64,000 bases of DNA from Trebonia sp964581815 (GTDB lineage: Bacteria; Actinomycetota; Actinomycetes; Streptosporangiales; Streptosporangiaceae): the NCBI GenBank assembly GCA_964581815.1, contig CAZORE010000025.1, positions 7,033 to 71,032 on the forward strand. The letters run 5' to 3'. The notes under the pieces were generated by a model. It was not told the DNA's origin. It did no database searches and worked only from the letters and a program-made list of their open reading frames with translations. The number at the start of each line of letters is the position of its first letter. Positions within the stretch are counted from its first letter, which is position 1. Both the position numbers and the translations under genes were made by a program. Of this stretch, positions 1-9,688 are shown piece by piece.

Positions 1-293
1 AAGTGCACCGCCTGCTGGCTCGAGCCGCAGGCACGGTCCAGGGTCACCCCGGGGATCGACTCGGGCCAGCCGGCCGCGAGCACCGCAAGCCGGCCGACGT
101 TGGTGGACTGCTCGGCGATCTGGGTGACGCAGCCCCAGACGATGTCCTCGATCAGCTCCGGGTCGAGCTGGTTCCGGCCGGCCAGCGCCGTCAGCACGGA
201 CGCCGACAGGTCGACCGGGTGCACTTCCCGCAGGGTCCCCTTGCGGCGGCCGATCGGCGCGCGCACCGCGTCTACGATTACCGCATCTCGCAC
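1..293 (-). CDS. Acetyl-CoA acetyltransferase (thiolase), N-terminal part
   Basis: Catalyses thiolytic cleavage or condensation of acyl-CoA in beta-oxidation-type catabolism. The visible 97 residues hold the start of the thiolase fold (VRDAVIVDAVRAPIG) and the nucleophile loop DRACGSSQQA with the acyl-accepting cysteine at residue 89. The C-terminal three quarters, with the second catalytic Cys and His, lie beyond the window edge. GTG at 293 is preceded by an AGGAAGG ribosome site about eight bases upstream. It follows the SDR and crotonase genes on the same strand, so it is probably the last of a fatty-acid or side-chain degradation set. The SDR frame upstream stays open across this start. 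Confidence 0.9.
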   Translation of the reverse strand, partial: MRDAVIVDAVRAPIGRRKGTLREVHPVDLSASVLTALAGRNQLDPELIEDIVWGCVTQIAEQSTNVGRLAVLAAGWPESIPGVTLDRACGSSQQAVH

Positions 294-321
294 GAGCTGT
301 TCCTTCCTGTTGGCGCTGGCA

Positions 322-1080
322 TAAGACAGAGAGCGCGAAGCCGCCGGTGACGCGCAGCGTCTCCCCGGTCACGAACGACGCGGCGGGTGAGACGAGGTAC
401 AGCAGCGCGTCGACGATGTCACGTTCCTCACCCTCGCGCGGCAGGATCTGCTGCGACATGACGCGGGCCACTTCGTCCCTTGGCAGCTCCGCCCGGATGG
501 TGTCGGTGAAGATCAGGCCGGGCGCGATCGCGTTGACCCGGATGCCGTCGGCGGCGAACTCACGCGCCAGCTGGGCGGTGGCGCCGCGGACGGCCAGCTT
601 GGACACCCCGTAGGCGGCGCGGTTCGCGTAGGCGGCCGAGGATGAGATGTTGACGACGACGGCGCCAGGTCGGCCGCTCATCGCGGGCCGGGCGGCCAGC
701 GAGCAGATGTAGACCCCGATCACGTTGACGTCGAACAGCCGCCGCAGGCCGGCGATGCCGATCTCGGCCGAGGGCTTGTTGTAGGCGGCCGAGTGCAGGC
801 CGGCGTTGTTGACGAGGATGTCGATGCCGCCGTGCCGCTCCGCGACCTCGCAGAAAACCGCGGCCACGGCGGCCTCGTCGGCCACGTCGCAGGCCGCGCC
901 GACGGCGCGGCCGCCCTTGCCCGTGATCTCCGCCGCGGCCGCCGCGGCCGCCGCGCCGTCGATGTCGGCCAGTACCACGTGGGCGCCCCGGGCGGCCAGG
1001 GCCGTGCCGAAGGCCTTGCCGAAGCCGCGGCCGCCGCCGGTGATCACCGCTACCTTGCCCTGATAGGCGTCCTGCGTCAT
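322..1080 (-). CDS. SDR-family oxidoreductase, no in-frame stop seen
   Basis: NAD(P)-dependent short-chain dehydrogenase, probably a 3-hydroxyacyl-CoA or alcohol dehydrogenase of the neighbouring beta-oxidation set. From ATG at 1080 the translation shows the cofactor loop TGGGRGFGKA near residue 15, NNAG near residue 90, a catalytic Ser with a YGVSK motif, and the usual C-terminal FVTGETLRVTGG. Family homology ends around base 322, but this frame has no stop codon and remains open to base 1, through the thiolase start which lies in another frame. Either an indel removed the stop or the two genes overlap heavily. The end given is where homology ends, not a stop codon. Confidence 0.75.
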
Positions 1081-1132
1081 CGCGTCCCCTTCTCGCCCGC
1101 GGCACCGGCGGGCTCGCCGCCGAAGACCCGGG

Positions 1133-1924
1133 TCACCGGTCCTGCCAGACCGGGTCGCGGCGCTCACGGAAGGCGGCGACGCCCTCGGCCGCGTCCTGCG
1201 AGCCGAACACCGGTTCCAGGTAGGCCCGCTGCCGCTGGAAGCCCTCGCCCGCCGGCCAGTCGGCCGAGTCGACCGCGACCGCCTTGGAGGCCCGCACCGA
1301 CATCGGCGCGCTCGCGGCAACCTGCGCCGCCAGCTCGAGCGCCGCGGCGAGCGCCTGCCCGTCATCGACCAGGCGGTTGACCAGGCCGAAGTGCTCGGCC
1401 CGGGCCGCGTCGAGCGGTGCTCCGGTGCAAATGAGCTCCATCGCCACCGCCTGCGGGAGGCGGCGCGGCAGCCGGAACACGCCGCCGCCGCGTGCGGCCA
1501 GCCCGCGGCGCACCTCGGGCAGGCCGAACCGGGCGCCTTTGCCCGCGGTGACCATGTCGCAGGCGAGCACGATCTCGAACCCGCCGCCGAGCGCCCAGCC
1601 TTCCACCGCGGCGATCAGCGGCTTGGCCGGCGGCCGCTCGACGATGCCGCCGAAACCCCGCACGGGATCCCTGATCTGCTCCCCGGCCGCGAACGCCTTC
1701 AGGTCCATGCCCGCGCAGAAAGCTGGCCCGGCCCCGTGCAGCACGCCGACCCGCAGCTCGGTGGTGCGGTCGAGCAGGTCGAGCGCGCGGGCGATCCCGG
1801 CCGAGACCGCGCCGTTCACGGCGTTGCGCTGCTGCGGCCGGTTGATGGTGACGACCAGGATGCCGCCTTCGCGGCGGATCAGGACGTCGTCGGGCGCAGC
1901 CGATGGGCCGGCGGCTGATGACAT
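1133..1924 (-). CDS. Enoyl-CoA hydratase/isomerase (crotonase) family
   Basis: A 263-residue crotonase-fold protein that would hydrate or isomerise an enoyl-CoA in the cytoplasm. The oxyanion-hole segments are visible as AFCAGMDL near residue 70 and WALGGGFE near 110, and a conserved Glu lies in GLPEVRRG near 140. Length and start (ATG at 1924) are typical. It is followed by the SDR and thiolase genes, making a plausible beta-oxidation operon. The intergenic DNA upstream is unusually AT-rich and contains an ACTAAT-type box. Substrate cannot be told from sequence. Confidence 0.9.
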   Translation of the reverse strand: MSSAAGPSAAPDDVLIRREGGILVVTINRPQQRNAVNGAVSAGIARALDLLDRTTELRVGVLHGAGPAFCAGMDLKAFAAGEQIRDPVRGFGGIVERPPAKPLIAAVEGWALGGGFEIVLACDMVTAGKGARFGLPEVRRGLAARGGGVFRLPRRLPQAVAMELICTGAPLDAARAEHFGLVNRLVDDGQALAAALELAAQVAASAPMSVRASKAVAVDSADWPAGEGFQRQRAYLEPVFGSQDAAEGVAAFRERRDPVWQDR

Positions 1925-1964
1925 GGGCGGTCGGGCTCCCGGTTGGCAGTGAAGAGTCTATTTG

Positions 1965-1977
1965 TATAACTAATATA
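1965..1977. promoter_or_regulatory. AT-rich box TATAACTAATATA
   Basis: A TATA-n5-TATA inverted repeat with ACTAAT core in otherwise very GC-rich DNA, about 40 bases upstream of the crotonase start. The same ACTAAT core recurs at 10301, 11011 and 32806, always in front of genes. Promoter or repressor site is inferred. Confidence 0.35.
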
Positions 1978-2044
1978 GAGAGATCACGGAACGGGGGCAA
2001 GGTTACCCACCTCACTCAGCCCAGAGCCGATCAGCCGAGGGCCG

Positions 2045-2144
2045 NNNNNNNNNNNNNNNNNNNNNNNNNNNNNNNNNNNNNNNNNNNNNNNNNNNNNNNN
2101 NNNNNNNNNNNNNNNNNNNNNNNNNNNNNNNNNNNNNNNNNNNN
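2045..2144. other. Assembly gap (100 N)
   Basis: Exactly 100 unknown bases. The 19 bases before the gap (ending at 2044) are repeated directly after it (from 2145), as expected when two contigs that overlap at their ends are joined with a fixed-size gap. The true gap may be absent. Confidence 0.95.
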
Positions 2145-2164
2145 GCCGATCAGCCGAGGGCCGG

Positions 2165-3316
2165 TCAGCGGAGTGCCGAGTGGCCGAGCAGCGCCTTGCC
2201 GAGGTGCAGGATCTGGATCTGGCTGGTTCCCTCGGGGATGGTGGCCTCGCGGGCGTCGCGGAAGTACCGCTCGACCGGCGACTCCTCCATGAGCCCGGCT
2301 CCCCCGTGCAGCTGCAGCGCCAGGGTGGCGGCCCGCCCGGCCGACTCGCCGCAGTAGTACTTGGCCATCGAGCACTCGTACCGCCCGGGCTCGCCCGCGT
2401 CGATGCTCCTGGCGGCGTGGTAGCCGAGCAGCCGGGACGTCTCCGTCAGGGTCGCGATCTCGACCACCATCTGCTGCACCAGCTGAAACCCGGCGATGGG
2501 CTTGCCGAACTGCTCGCGCTGGCGGCAGAACCTGATCGACTCCTCCAGGCAGGCCTGGGACAGCCCGACCGCGCCCATCGCCATGTTGAGTCGGCCCGCG
2601 TTGACGGCCGCCATGCCGAGCGACAGGCCGCCGCCGAGCTTGCCGAGCACGTTGCCCGCCGGCACCAGGGTGTCGTCGAACGTCAGCTCGCAGCTGGTGG
2701 TCGACCGGAGCGGCATGTGCGGGATGTCGTGCACGCCGAACCGGGACTCGGCCGCGTCGACCAGCAGCCCGGTGATCCCGTGGTCGGTGCCGTCCTCGTC
2801 GACCACCCGGACGAACAGGATGCCGAAGTCGCACCCGAGCGCGTTGGTGATGTAAAGCTTGCTCCCGTTGACCACGAACCCGTCTTTGGTGCGCCGGGCG
2901 GTAGTGCGCAGCGCGCCCGCGTCCGAGCCCGCGTCCGGCTCGGTCAGCCCGAACCAGCCGAACCGGCGGCCCGCGAGCAGGGGCTGGAGGAACCGCTCGG
3001 CCTGCTCCGCGCGGCCGGCCGCGCCGAGCACCCGGGCCACCATGCCCTGAACGTTGACGGTGGTCCGCAGCGAGCCCCAGCAGCGGCCGGCCTCCTCCAT
3101 GAGGATGGCCTGCATCATCATCGGCAGCTCGTCTCCCCCGGCCGCCTCGGGCACGCCGCCCCGGACGTAGCCGAAGTCGTACAGCTGCGGCAGCAGCTCC
3201 CACGGGAACGTGCGGGCCTGCTCGTGCGCCGCCACCAGCGGCGCCACCTTCTTGTCGAGAAAGGACCGCACCGCGTCGCGCAGTGCCCGCTCGTCCTCGT
3301 TCAGCAGCGCCGCCAT
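2165..3316 (-). CDS. Acyl-CoA dehydrogenase
   Basis: FAD-dependent alpha,beta-dehydrogenation of an acyl-CoA, the first step of beta-oxidation. The 383 residues match the family length. The FAD/substrate segment GLTEPDAGSDAG sits near residue 125, the mid-domain RQREQFGKPI near 265, and the C-terminal IPEGTSQIQ carries the Glu position used as catalytic base in many family members (near 365). It is divergent from the SDR at 3412 across a promoter region with a TATCA-n6-TGATA palindrome, and heads the minus-strand crotonase/SDR/thiolase group (interrupted only by an assembly gap). Confidence 0.92.
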   Translation of the reverse strand: MAALLNEDERALRDAVRSFLDKKVAPLVAAHEQARTFPWELLPQLYDFGYVRGGVPEAAGGDELPMMMQAILMEEAGRCWGSLRTTVNVQGMVARVLGAAGRAEQAERFLQPLLAGRRFGWFGLTEPDAGSDAGALRTTARRTKDGFVVNGSKLYITNALGCDFGILFVRVVDEDGTDHGITGLLVDAAESRFGVHDIPHMPLRSTTSCELTFDDTLVPAGNVLGKLGGGLSLGMAAVNAGRLNMAMGAVGLSQACLEESIRFCRQREQFGKPIAGFQLVQQMVVEIATLTETSRLLGYHAARSIDAGEPGRYECSMAKYYCGESAGRAATLALQLHGGAGLMEESPVERYFRDAREATIPEGTSQIQILHLGKALLGHSALR

Positions 3317-3348
3317 GAGTCACCATCCATCGTTCCGTACTTTCAGTT

Positions 3349-3365
3349 GTATCATCATACTGATA
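3349..3365. promoter_or_regulatory. Candidate repressor operator, TATCA-n6-TGATA
   Basis: Perfect 5-base arms TATCA (3350-3354) and TGATA (3361-3365) in the 95-bp divergent promoter between the acyl-CoA dehydrogenase and the SDR. A similar GTATCATnAT sequence occurs at 15165 in another divergent promoter. A TetR-type site is inferred from form and position. Confidence 0.4.
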
Positions 3366-3411
3366 TAGTCCAAAGCTGGACAGCAGGGTCGCCGCTCAGC
3401 GTGGAGGTGCC

Positions 3412-4230
<819 letters not shown>

Positions 4231-4243
4231 GCAGGAGCAGCGC

Positions 4244-5038
4244 ATGAGCGAGACCACCGTCTACACCGACTTCAGGCTGCACGCGGGTCACCTGGCCGAG
4301 ACCGGGGAGCGCAGCCCGGCCGAGACCGCGGTGCGCCGTGACCTCGCCGCCGCCTACCAGCTATGCGCCCTGTTCGGCTGGGACGACCTCGTGTACACCC
4401 ACATCTCCGCGCGGGTGCCCGGGCCGGGGCACCACTTCCTGGTCAACCCGCTCGGCCTGGGGTTCGACGAGATCACCGCGTCCAGCCTCATCAAGATCGA
4501 CCTGGACGGGAACGTCATCGGGGACAGCGGCGGGTACGAGCCGAACGCGGCCGGCTTCGTCATCCACGGCGCGATCCACTCCACCAGGGAGAACGCGGGC
4601 TGCGTGATGCACCTGCACACCGAGGCGCAGATGGCCCTGTCGACGCTGCCGGAGGGCCTGCTCCCGCTGACACAGCACGCGATGCGGCTGTACGGCCGGA
4701 TCGGTTACCACGACTATGAGGGCATCGCGCTGTCCCAGGGGGAACGGGAACGGCTCGTCGCCGACCTCGGCGACCGCGCGGCGATGATCTTGCACAATCA
4801 CGGCAGCCTGACCGTCGGCGCAACCGTCGCGCAGGCCTTTGTCGAGATGTTCTACCTGGAGAAGGCGGCCCGCAGCCAGCTGCTCGCGCAGGCCACCGGC
4901 CAGCCGCTGATCATCCCGCCGCGAGAGACGATCGAGCTGACCGCGCGTCAGTGGGACAGCCAGCTCGACTCGGGCATCGAGTGGCCGGCCCTGCTGCGCC
5001 GGCTGGAACGGGCGGCCGGGCCCGGCTTCGCCCAGTGA
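4244..5038 (+). CDS. Class II aldolase/adducin family protein
   Basis: A zinc-dependent class II aldolase-fold enzyme of 264 residues. Metal-ligand histidines are visible in MHLHTEAQ near residue 124 and ILHNHGS near 185. The AGGAG ribosome site lies just before ATG at 4244. Proteins of this fold cleave sugar phosphates or decarboxylate and cleave other hydroxy-acids; with an SDR upstream and an acyl-CoA ligase overlapping its stop, a sugar-phosphate role is less likely than retro-aldol or decarboxylation of a catabolic intermediate. That is inference. Confidence 0.85.
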   Translation: MSETTVYTDFRLHAGHLAETGERSPAETAVRRDLAAAYQLCALFGWDDLVYTHISARVPGPGHHFLVNPLGLGFDEITASSLIKIDLDGNVIGDSGGYEPNAAGFVIHGAIHSTRENAGCVMHLHTEAQMALSTLPEGLLPLTQHAMRLYGRIGYHDYEGIALSQGERERLVADLGDRAAMILHNHGSLTVGATVAQAFVEMFYLEKAARSQLLAQATGQPLIIPPRETIELTARQWDSQLDSGIEWPALLRRLERAAGPGFAQ

Positions 5039-6669
5039 CCGGCTCGTCTTCTCGCCCGGTTTCCGGCCGGCCAGCCAGCGCCGAGATGACGTTCGCCCGG
5101 CGCTGGGAGACGGCGGTGGCCACCAGCGGCGACCGGCTGTTCCTCATCTTCGAGGGGCCGGACCAGTCGGTGTCGCAGTGGACGTACCGTGAGTTCGACG
5201 AGGTGGTCACCCGCATGGGCGCGACCCTGGCGGCGGCCGGGGTGACGCCGGGGTCATCGGTCCACGTGGTGCTGCGCAACTGCCCCGCCTTCATCGCGAT
5301 CTGGCTCGCCTGCGCGCGGTCTGGCGCCTGGCTGGTGCCGGTCGACCCGACGTCCACCGCCCGCGACATCAGCCGGCAGCTGGACCGGGTCCGCCCGGCC
5401 GCGGGGGTCTGCGCGGCGAGCCGGGCGGACGCCTACGCGGCCGGGGTGCGAGAGTCGGCCGCGGGGCGGCTGGCCGCGATTGAGCTGACGGAGACGGCCG
5501 CCGACGTGGCCCTCGCCGACGTAACGGGCGCTGACGGGTCACTCGCTGCCCTGGCACCCGCTGACGGGGCGGGCGGGCACACTGCGACGGCGGCCGCCGT
5601 CGCGCCGGCGGACCGGCTGGCGGTCATGTTCACCTCGGGGACGACCTCCGAGCCGAAGGGCGTCGTGCTCACGCAGCACAACTACGCGCACGTCGCCGAC
5701 ACGATGTCCGCCATCGTCGGGCTCCGGCCGGAGCACCGCTGGCTGGTCACCCTGCCGCTGTTTCACGCCAACGCACAGTACTACTGCATCGCCCCGGCGA
5801 TCGCGGTCGGTGCCAGCGTCGCGCTGACCTCTGCGTTCTCCGCTTCCCAGTGGCTGCGCCAGGCCCGCGACCGGTCGGCCACGCACGCGAGCCTGTTCGC
5901 CGCGCCGATCCGGATGATCCTCGCCCGCCGGCCGGCCGACGCGCCGGCCGCGGCGCTGCAGCACGTCTGGTTCGCGCAGAACCTCGGCGCGCAGCACTAC
6001 GACGAGTTCGCGGAGCTGGCCGGCTGCCGGCCGCGGCAGCTTTACGGCATGACCGAGACCGTCGCGATCGTCTGCGCCGATGTCTCAAGCCCGTACCGCA
6101 ACGACACCATCGGCCCGCCGGTCGAGGGACGCCCGGTCGTGCTGCGCAGCCCCGAGACCGGAGCGGAACCGCCGGCCGGCGAGCCCGGTGAGCTTGTCCT
6201 GCGCGGGGTGCCCGGGGCCGACATCTTCCTGGAGTACCTGGACGACCCGGCCGCGACCGGCCGGTCGCTGGTCCAGCGCGACGGCGCCACCTGGTTCCAT
6301 ACGGGCGACATGGTGGCCCGCGCCGACGGCGCCAGTGCCGATAACAGTGGCGCGCTCCACTTCGTCGGACGACGCGACGACGTGATCAAGGTATCCGGCG
6401 AGAACGTCAGCCTGACCGAGGTCGAGGCCACCCTCGCCCAGGCGCCCGGGGTCCTCGAGTGCGCCGTTCTCGGACGCCCCGATCCGGTCCGCGACATGGT
6501 GCCCGTCGCCTACGTCGTCCCGCGTGACCCGGAGCATCCGCCGGCCATCAGCGACCTCGCGGAGTGGTCAGAGCGCAACCTGGCGGCGGCCGCCCGCCCG
6601 CGCGACTGGCACCTGATCGAGGCGCTGCCCCGGACCAGCGTCGGCAAGGTCCGCCGGTTCAAACTGTGA
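5035..6669 (+). CDS. AMP-dependent acyl-CoA synthetase/ligase
   Basis: Activates a carboxylic acid to its CoA thioester through an acyl-adenylate. Adenylation motifs are all present: MFTSGTTSEPKGVV near residue 200, YGMTET near 335, WFHTGDMV near 430, GRRDDVIKVSGENV near 450, and the catalytic Lys in LPRTSVGKVRRF at the C-terminus. The GTG at 5035 overlaps the aldolase stop as GTGA, giving 544 residues; ATG at 5086 is an alternative start. The overall form is close to CaiC/FadD-like ligases. It ends the SDR-aldolase-ligase operon, convergent to the membrane gene at 6712. Confidence 0.9.
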   Translation: MTGSSSRPVSGRPASAEMTFARRWETAVATSGDRLFLIFEGPDQSVSQWTYREFDEVVTRMGATLAAAGVTPGSSVHVVLRNCPAFIAIWLACARSGAWLVPVDPTSTARDISRQLDRVRPAAGVCAASRADAYAAGVRESAAGRLAAIELTETAADVALADVTGADGSLAALAPADGAGGHTATAAAVAPADRLAVMFTSGTTSEPKGVVLTQHNYAHVADTMSAIVGLRPEHRWLVTLPLFHANAQYYCIAPAIAVGASVALTSAFSASQWLRQARDRSATHASLFAAPIRMILARRPADAPAAALQHVWFAQNLGAQHYDEFAELAGCRPRQLYGMTETVAIVCADVSSPYRNDTIGPPVEGRPVVLRSPETGAEPPAGEPGELVLRGVPGADIFLEYLDDPAATGRSLVQRDGATWFHTGDMVARADGASADNSGALHFVGRRDDVIKVSGENVSLTEVEATLAQAPGVLECAVLGRPDPVRDMVPVAYVVPRDPEHPPAISDLAEWSERNLAAAARPRDWHLIEALPRTSVGKVRRFKL

Positions 6670-6711
6670 CCGGTCGCGAAACCCCGGACGCTACCCGGTC
6701 GGGCGCCGTCG

Positions 6712-7488
6712 TCAGCGAACCGGCTCCTGCCGGATGCGCTTCGCGAGTCTGGTGCAGTAGACGGCCGTTGCGGCAAGCGCTACCGGTGCGGCACTCAGCC
6801 ATTGACCGGCCCCTTGGCCACCCGACACGATCATGGCGTCCACGCCGAGGCCGGCCGTCCAGAGTCCCGCGACCGCGAAGGCGAGCGCGGCCGCGGTATC
6901 GGTGACCATCGGGGTCAGCCCCGCATTGCCCGGCCACCGGCGCTTGCAGGAACGGTAGGCGATCAGCAGCAGGACACCGGCCAGTCCCACTGCGAGGCGG
7001 CCATAGACCGTCTCGAAGGCCCAGTCTGACAGTGCCGCTTGATGGCAGTTCGCGGCCGCTTGCTGAGATAGCCAGCGAGCGCAATCTTGCGGAGTGAGTG
7101 CCGCCGCGGGGACCGTGACAATTGAGCTCGCACCACCAATCAGGTAGATCAGGCCGGCCGCTACGCCGCTGGCCCCGACGGTCATTGCGCCGATTGCCCC
7201 CAGCAGCATCGCGCTGCGCAGAATCTGGCCGGCGAGTCTCCGCAACGGCATCCGGATTCGCCGGCTTTCGCGCGGGACGAGATCGTCGACAGTACCGAAA
7301 GCCGCCAGGGCCCCGAGTTCCGCCTCGTAGGATTGCGCGCCGTCGGCCATCGCGGCGTCAGCGGAGTCGCGCAGATGTGCTTCGGTCTCGGCCAAGAGGT
7401 ACCGGGCGTCCCGCGGCGGAAGTGCGCGCGTGGCTTCGAAGAGGTCGTCGAGGAAGAACCCGATCGGGCTATCGTCAGGATGATTCAT
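6712..7488 (-). CDS. PadR-associated membrane protein (HAAS-like N-terminus)
   Basis: A 258-residue protein with a soluble N-terminal helical domain of about 90 residues (MNHPDDSPIGFFLDDL, ETEAHLRDSAD) followed by four to five hydrophobic segments. The ATG at 7488 shares a base with the PadR stop (TGATG), so the two are translationally coupled. The pairing of a PadR regulator with a short helical prefix domain plus transmembrane helices is common in Gram-positive bacteria and thought to form a signalling pair. Possible function is membrane sensing; not demonstrated. An upstream in-frame start lies inside padR and was not used. Confidence 0.7.
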   Translation of the reverse strand: MNHPDDSPIGFFLDDLFEATRALPPRDARYLLAETEAHLRDSADAAMADGAQSYEAELGALAAFGTVDDLVPRESRRIRMPLRRLAGQILRSAMLLGAIGAMTVGASGVAAGLIYLIGGASSIVTVPAAALTPQDCARWLSQQAAANCHQAALSDWAFETVYGRLAVGLAGVLLLIAYRSCKRRWPGNAGLTPMVTDTAAALAFAVAGLWTAGLGVDAMIVSGGQGAGQWLSAAPVALAATAVYCTRLAKRIRQEPVR

Positions 7489-7829
7489 CAGGCTTCCGCC
7501 GTTCTGGCGGGTGCGGAGCGGACCACGTTGCCGATCGCCTGCGTGAGGCTCTGCCATTCTGCGCGTTGGTGCGCTAGCGCGTTGTGGCCCGAGGGAGTCA
7601 GCCGGTACAGCCGTCGGCGCCGCCCGTTGACGGGGTGCCACTCACTGGCCAGGAACCCGAGATCTTCAAGGCGGTGGAGAGCCGGGTATACCGCTCCCTC
7701 GGTGAGGTCGAGCAACCCGTCCGTGCGTTCACGCAGCTGGGTGATGACCGCGTAGCCATGTCCTGGCGCTGTGCTGAGGATGGCTAGCAGCAGCAAGTCG
7801 AGATGACCCTTTACCTTGTCTGCACTCAT
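7488..7829 (-). CDS. PadR-family transcriptional regulator
   Basis: A 113-residue winged-helix protein of the short PadR subfamily. The N-terminal HTH runs about residues 8-80 with the motifs LLLLAILSTAPGHGYAV, LTEGAVYPALHRLE and GRRRRLYRLTPSG. It is expected to be a dimeric repressor, often of its own operon. It is followed at once by a membrane gene whose start overlaps its stop, the usual padR-effector arrangement. Confidence 0.92.
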   Translation of the reverse strand: MSADKVKGHLDLLLLAILSTAPGHGYAVITQLRERTDGLLDLTEGAVYPALHRLEDLGFLASEWHPVNGRRRRLYRLTPSGHNALAHQRAEWQSLTQAIGNVVRSAPARTAEA

Positions 7830-7898
7830 ACCTTGGCATCTTAGGCATTAGGGGGCCGCGGGTCAACATTGACCGCGGAAGAAGCGGCCGGCCCCGGC

Positions 7899-8657
7899 TC
7901 AGGCGGTCTTACTCCGGCCCCGCGCCCGGCTGGCCCGGGACACGGCCGGGCGCCGCGCCCCTGCGCTGGCCGCGGGGCCGGCCGGGGCTTCGAGTCCCGC
8001 GGTGAGGAACCGCACCAGGTCCTCGAGCAGCGCCTCAACCGGCGATCCGAGGTCACCGCCGGAGACCAGGACGGCCTGGTAGCGAGCCAGGGTGTGGATG
8101 GTGCTCGTCATCACCACCGTCCAGCGCTCGTCGAGTACCGCGACCGGGTGGCCCGGCAGCAGCCGGCCGAGCAGGCTGCGCAGCGTGGCGACGGTGTTCG
8201 TCGGGATGCCAATCGACTCGAGCCCTCGGTACCCGCCGCGCTCGGTGATGTAGCGCGACATGAACGCGAGGTAGTGACTGTGCTGTTCCAGGTGGGCCGC
8301 CATCGGCAGGACGAAGACGCGCACCAGGTCGCAGACCTGGGGCTGGCCGCGGGCGACGAGGTCGGCGAACATCTCCACCCGCAGCCGCTCGCTGAGCGAG
8401 GCACGGAAGGCGATGACCTCCCGGACCAGGCTTTCCCGGTCACCGAAGTGGTACTGCACCACCGCGTGATTCTTCTGGCCCGCCGCGACGCCGATATCGC
8501 GCAGCGGTACGGCCTCGATCCCGCGCTCGGCGAAAAGCTGCTCGGCCGTCGTGAGGAGGTCCTGGCGGGTCGCGTCGCCGCGGGAGTTGGCGCGCTCCCG
8601 GCTAGCCAGCCTGCGGTTCACGGCTGGCCTGGCGTTTCGGTCCGCTGCTGCATGCAT
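7899..8657 (-). CDS. TetR-family transcriptional regulator
   Basis: About 252 residues. The TetR DNA-binding domain is at residues 25-75 (RQDLLTTAEQLFAERG, AVVQYHFGDRESLVREV), with an unusual GQKNHAV recognition turn. The C-terminal ligand domain ends in a basic Ala/Arg-rich tail. The ATG at 8657 was chosen; an in-frame TTG lies two codons upstream and no clear ribosome site is seen. It could control the adjacent DoxX gene or the padR set. The ligand is unknown. Confidence 0.88.
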   Translation of the reverse strand: MHAAADRNARPAVNRRLASRERANSRGDATRQDLLTTAEQLFAERGIEAVPLRDIGVAAGQKNHAVVQYHFGDRESLVREVIAFRASLSERLRVEMFADLVARGQPQVCDLVRVFVLPMAAHLEQHSHYLAFMSRYITERGGYRGLESIGIPTNTVATLRSLLGRLLPGHPVAVLDERWTVVMTSTIHTLARYQAVLVSGGDLGSPVEALLEDLVRFLTAGLEAPAGPAASAGARRPAVSRASRARGRSKTA

Positions 8658-8705
8658 GGTCAAGGTTAGCGTCCGACCCGGCCATTAGCCCGGCCCGCCG
8701 GACTC

Positions 8706-8942
8706 CTAGTGCCGGTCCCAGACCAGCGGCAGGTTATTCAGTCCTACCTGGCGGCCGTGCTCGGTGATCGGAACGTCCAGGTCGAGCCGGTACTCGGGGA
8801 TCCGCCGGTGCCATTCGGTCAGCCCGACCAGCAGTTCCCGGCGCGCGAGGTGCGACCCCAGGCACCGGTGAGGGCCAGCGCCGAAGGCAAGGTGGCGGTT
8901 GTTCTCGCGGTCGATCTGGGCAAAGTGTGCGGCTGGCGTCAT
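8706..8942 (-). pseudogene. Cytochrome P450 remnant (heme-binding C-terminus only)
   Basis: The 78 residues contain an intact heme-ligand loop FGAGPHRCLGSHLARREL and the following helices up to a normal P450 C-terminus (LPLVWDRH), but no ExxR, I-helix or N-terminal domain. A full P450 is about 400 residues. The sequence upstream of 8942 in this frame does not look like P450. It is therefore a deletion remnant between the TetR and DoxX genes and is unlikely to make a working enzyme. Confidence 0.8.
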
Positions 8943-8987
8943 CTCGGGCTTCCTCGCTCGCGCTGGCGGCGCCTTAGCGCCGACCGG

Positions 8988-9527
8988 TCAGGCGGTGGCG
9001 GTCGGCTCGGCCGCGGCCGGCTCGGTCACCGGCGGGGCCGGGCGCCAGGAGGTGAGCAGGGTGAGGGCGGCGCCGATGCCGCCGGCCCCCACGCAGACCG
9101 CGTAGGCCACCCAGCCGCTGATGGGGTAGCCGGCCGCGTGGTCGAGGGACAGCCATCCCCCGCCCGTTCCGGCCAGCGCGACCGCCACGACGCAGATCAT
9201 CAGCACGTACTCATACCCCTGGCCGGGCCGGAAGATGAAGAACCCGTTCTTGAGGTGGGCGGTGACCAGGGCCACCAGCATGGTGCCGAGGACGCCGGCC
9301 GCCGCCAGCGGAGTGAGCAGCCCAAGGAGCAGCAGCACGCCGGAGCCGATCTCGGTGAGGGTCGCCACGTAGGCGTGCACCCAAGCGGGCCGCATGCCGA
9401 TGGAGGCGAACCAGCGGGTGGTGCCCGCGATCTTGCCGCCGCCGAACGCGTGGTTCCAGCCGTGGGCCAGCATGGTAATGCCGAGAACCGCCCTCAGCAG
9501 CAGCGCGGCGATGTCTACCGGGTGCAC
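8988..9527 (-). CDS. DoxX-family membrane protein
   Basis: A 179-residue protein with four hydrophobic helices. The N-terminus (LLLRAVLGITMLAHGW), the GTTRWFASIGM segment and LTPLAAAGVLGTMLVA are typical of the DoxX family, which forms membrane subunits in redox and stress-related complexes. The GTG start at 9527 follows a GGGAGGGG ribosome site. It is followed by the P450 remnant. An AT-rich stretch at 9586-9612 upstream is the probable promoter. Confidence 0.88.
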   Translation of the reverse strand: MHPVDIAALLLRAVLGITMLAHGWNHAFGGGKIAGTTRWFASIGMRPAWVHAYVATLTEIGSGVLLLLGLLTPLAAAGVLGTMLVALVTAHLKNGFFIFRPGQGYEYVLMICVVAVALAGTGGGWLSLDHAAGYPISGWVAYAVCVGAGGIGAALTLLTSWRPAPPVTEPAAAEPTATA

Positions 9528-9688
9528 GAGCCCCTCCCGTCGGTCAAGTCAGTGGCGGGACTGGCCGGTACCCGACCTCATCTCCACACATAGTTATATC
9601 ATTGCACTTGTCGGACTATCTGGCGAGCTGTGCGAGCAGGTACTGAGCGCGGCTACCAGGGACGGCCCTGGCGCATTCTGCCTGGCCG

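Noticed and set aside
560..1105. Long Arg/Gly-rich open frame over the SDR gene
   Set aside because: It is an out-of-phase shadow of the SDR, with compositional bias and no recognisable domain.
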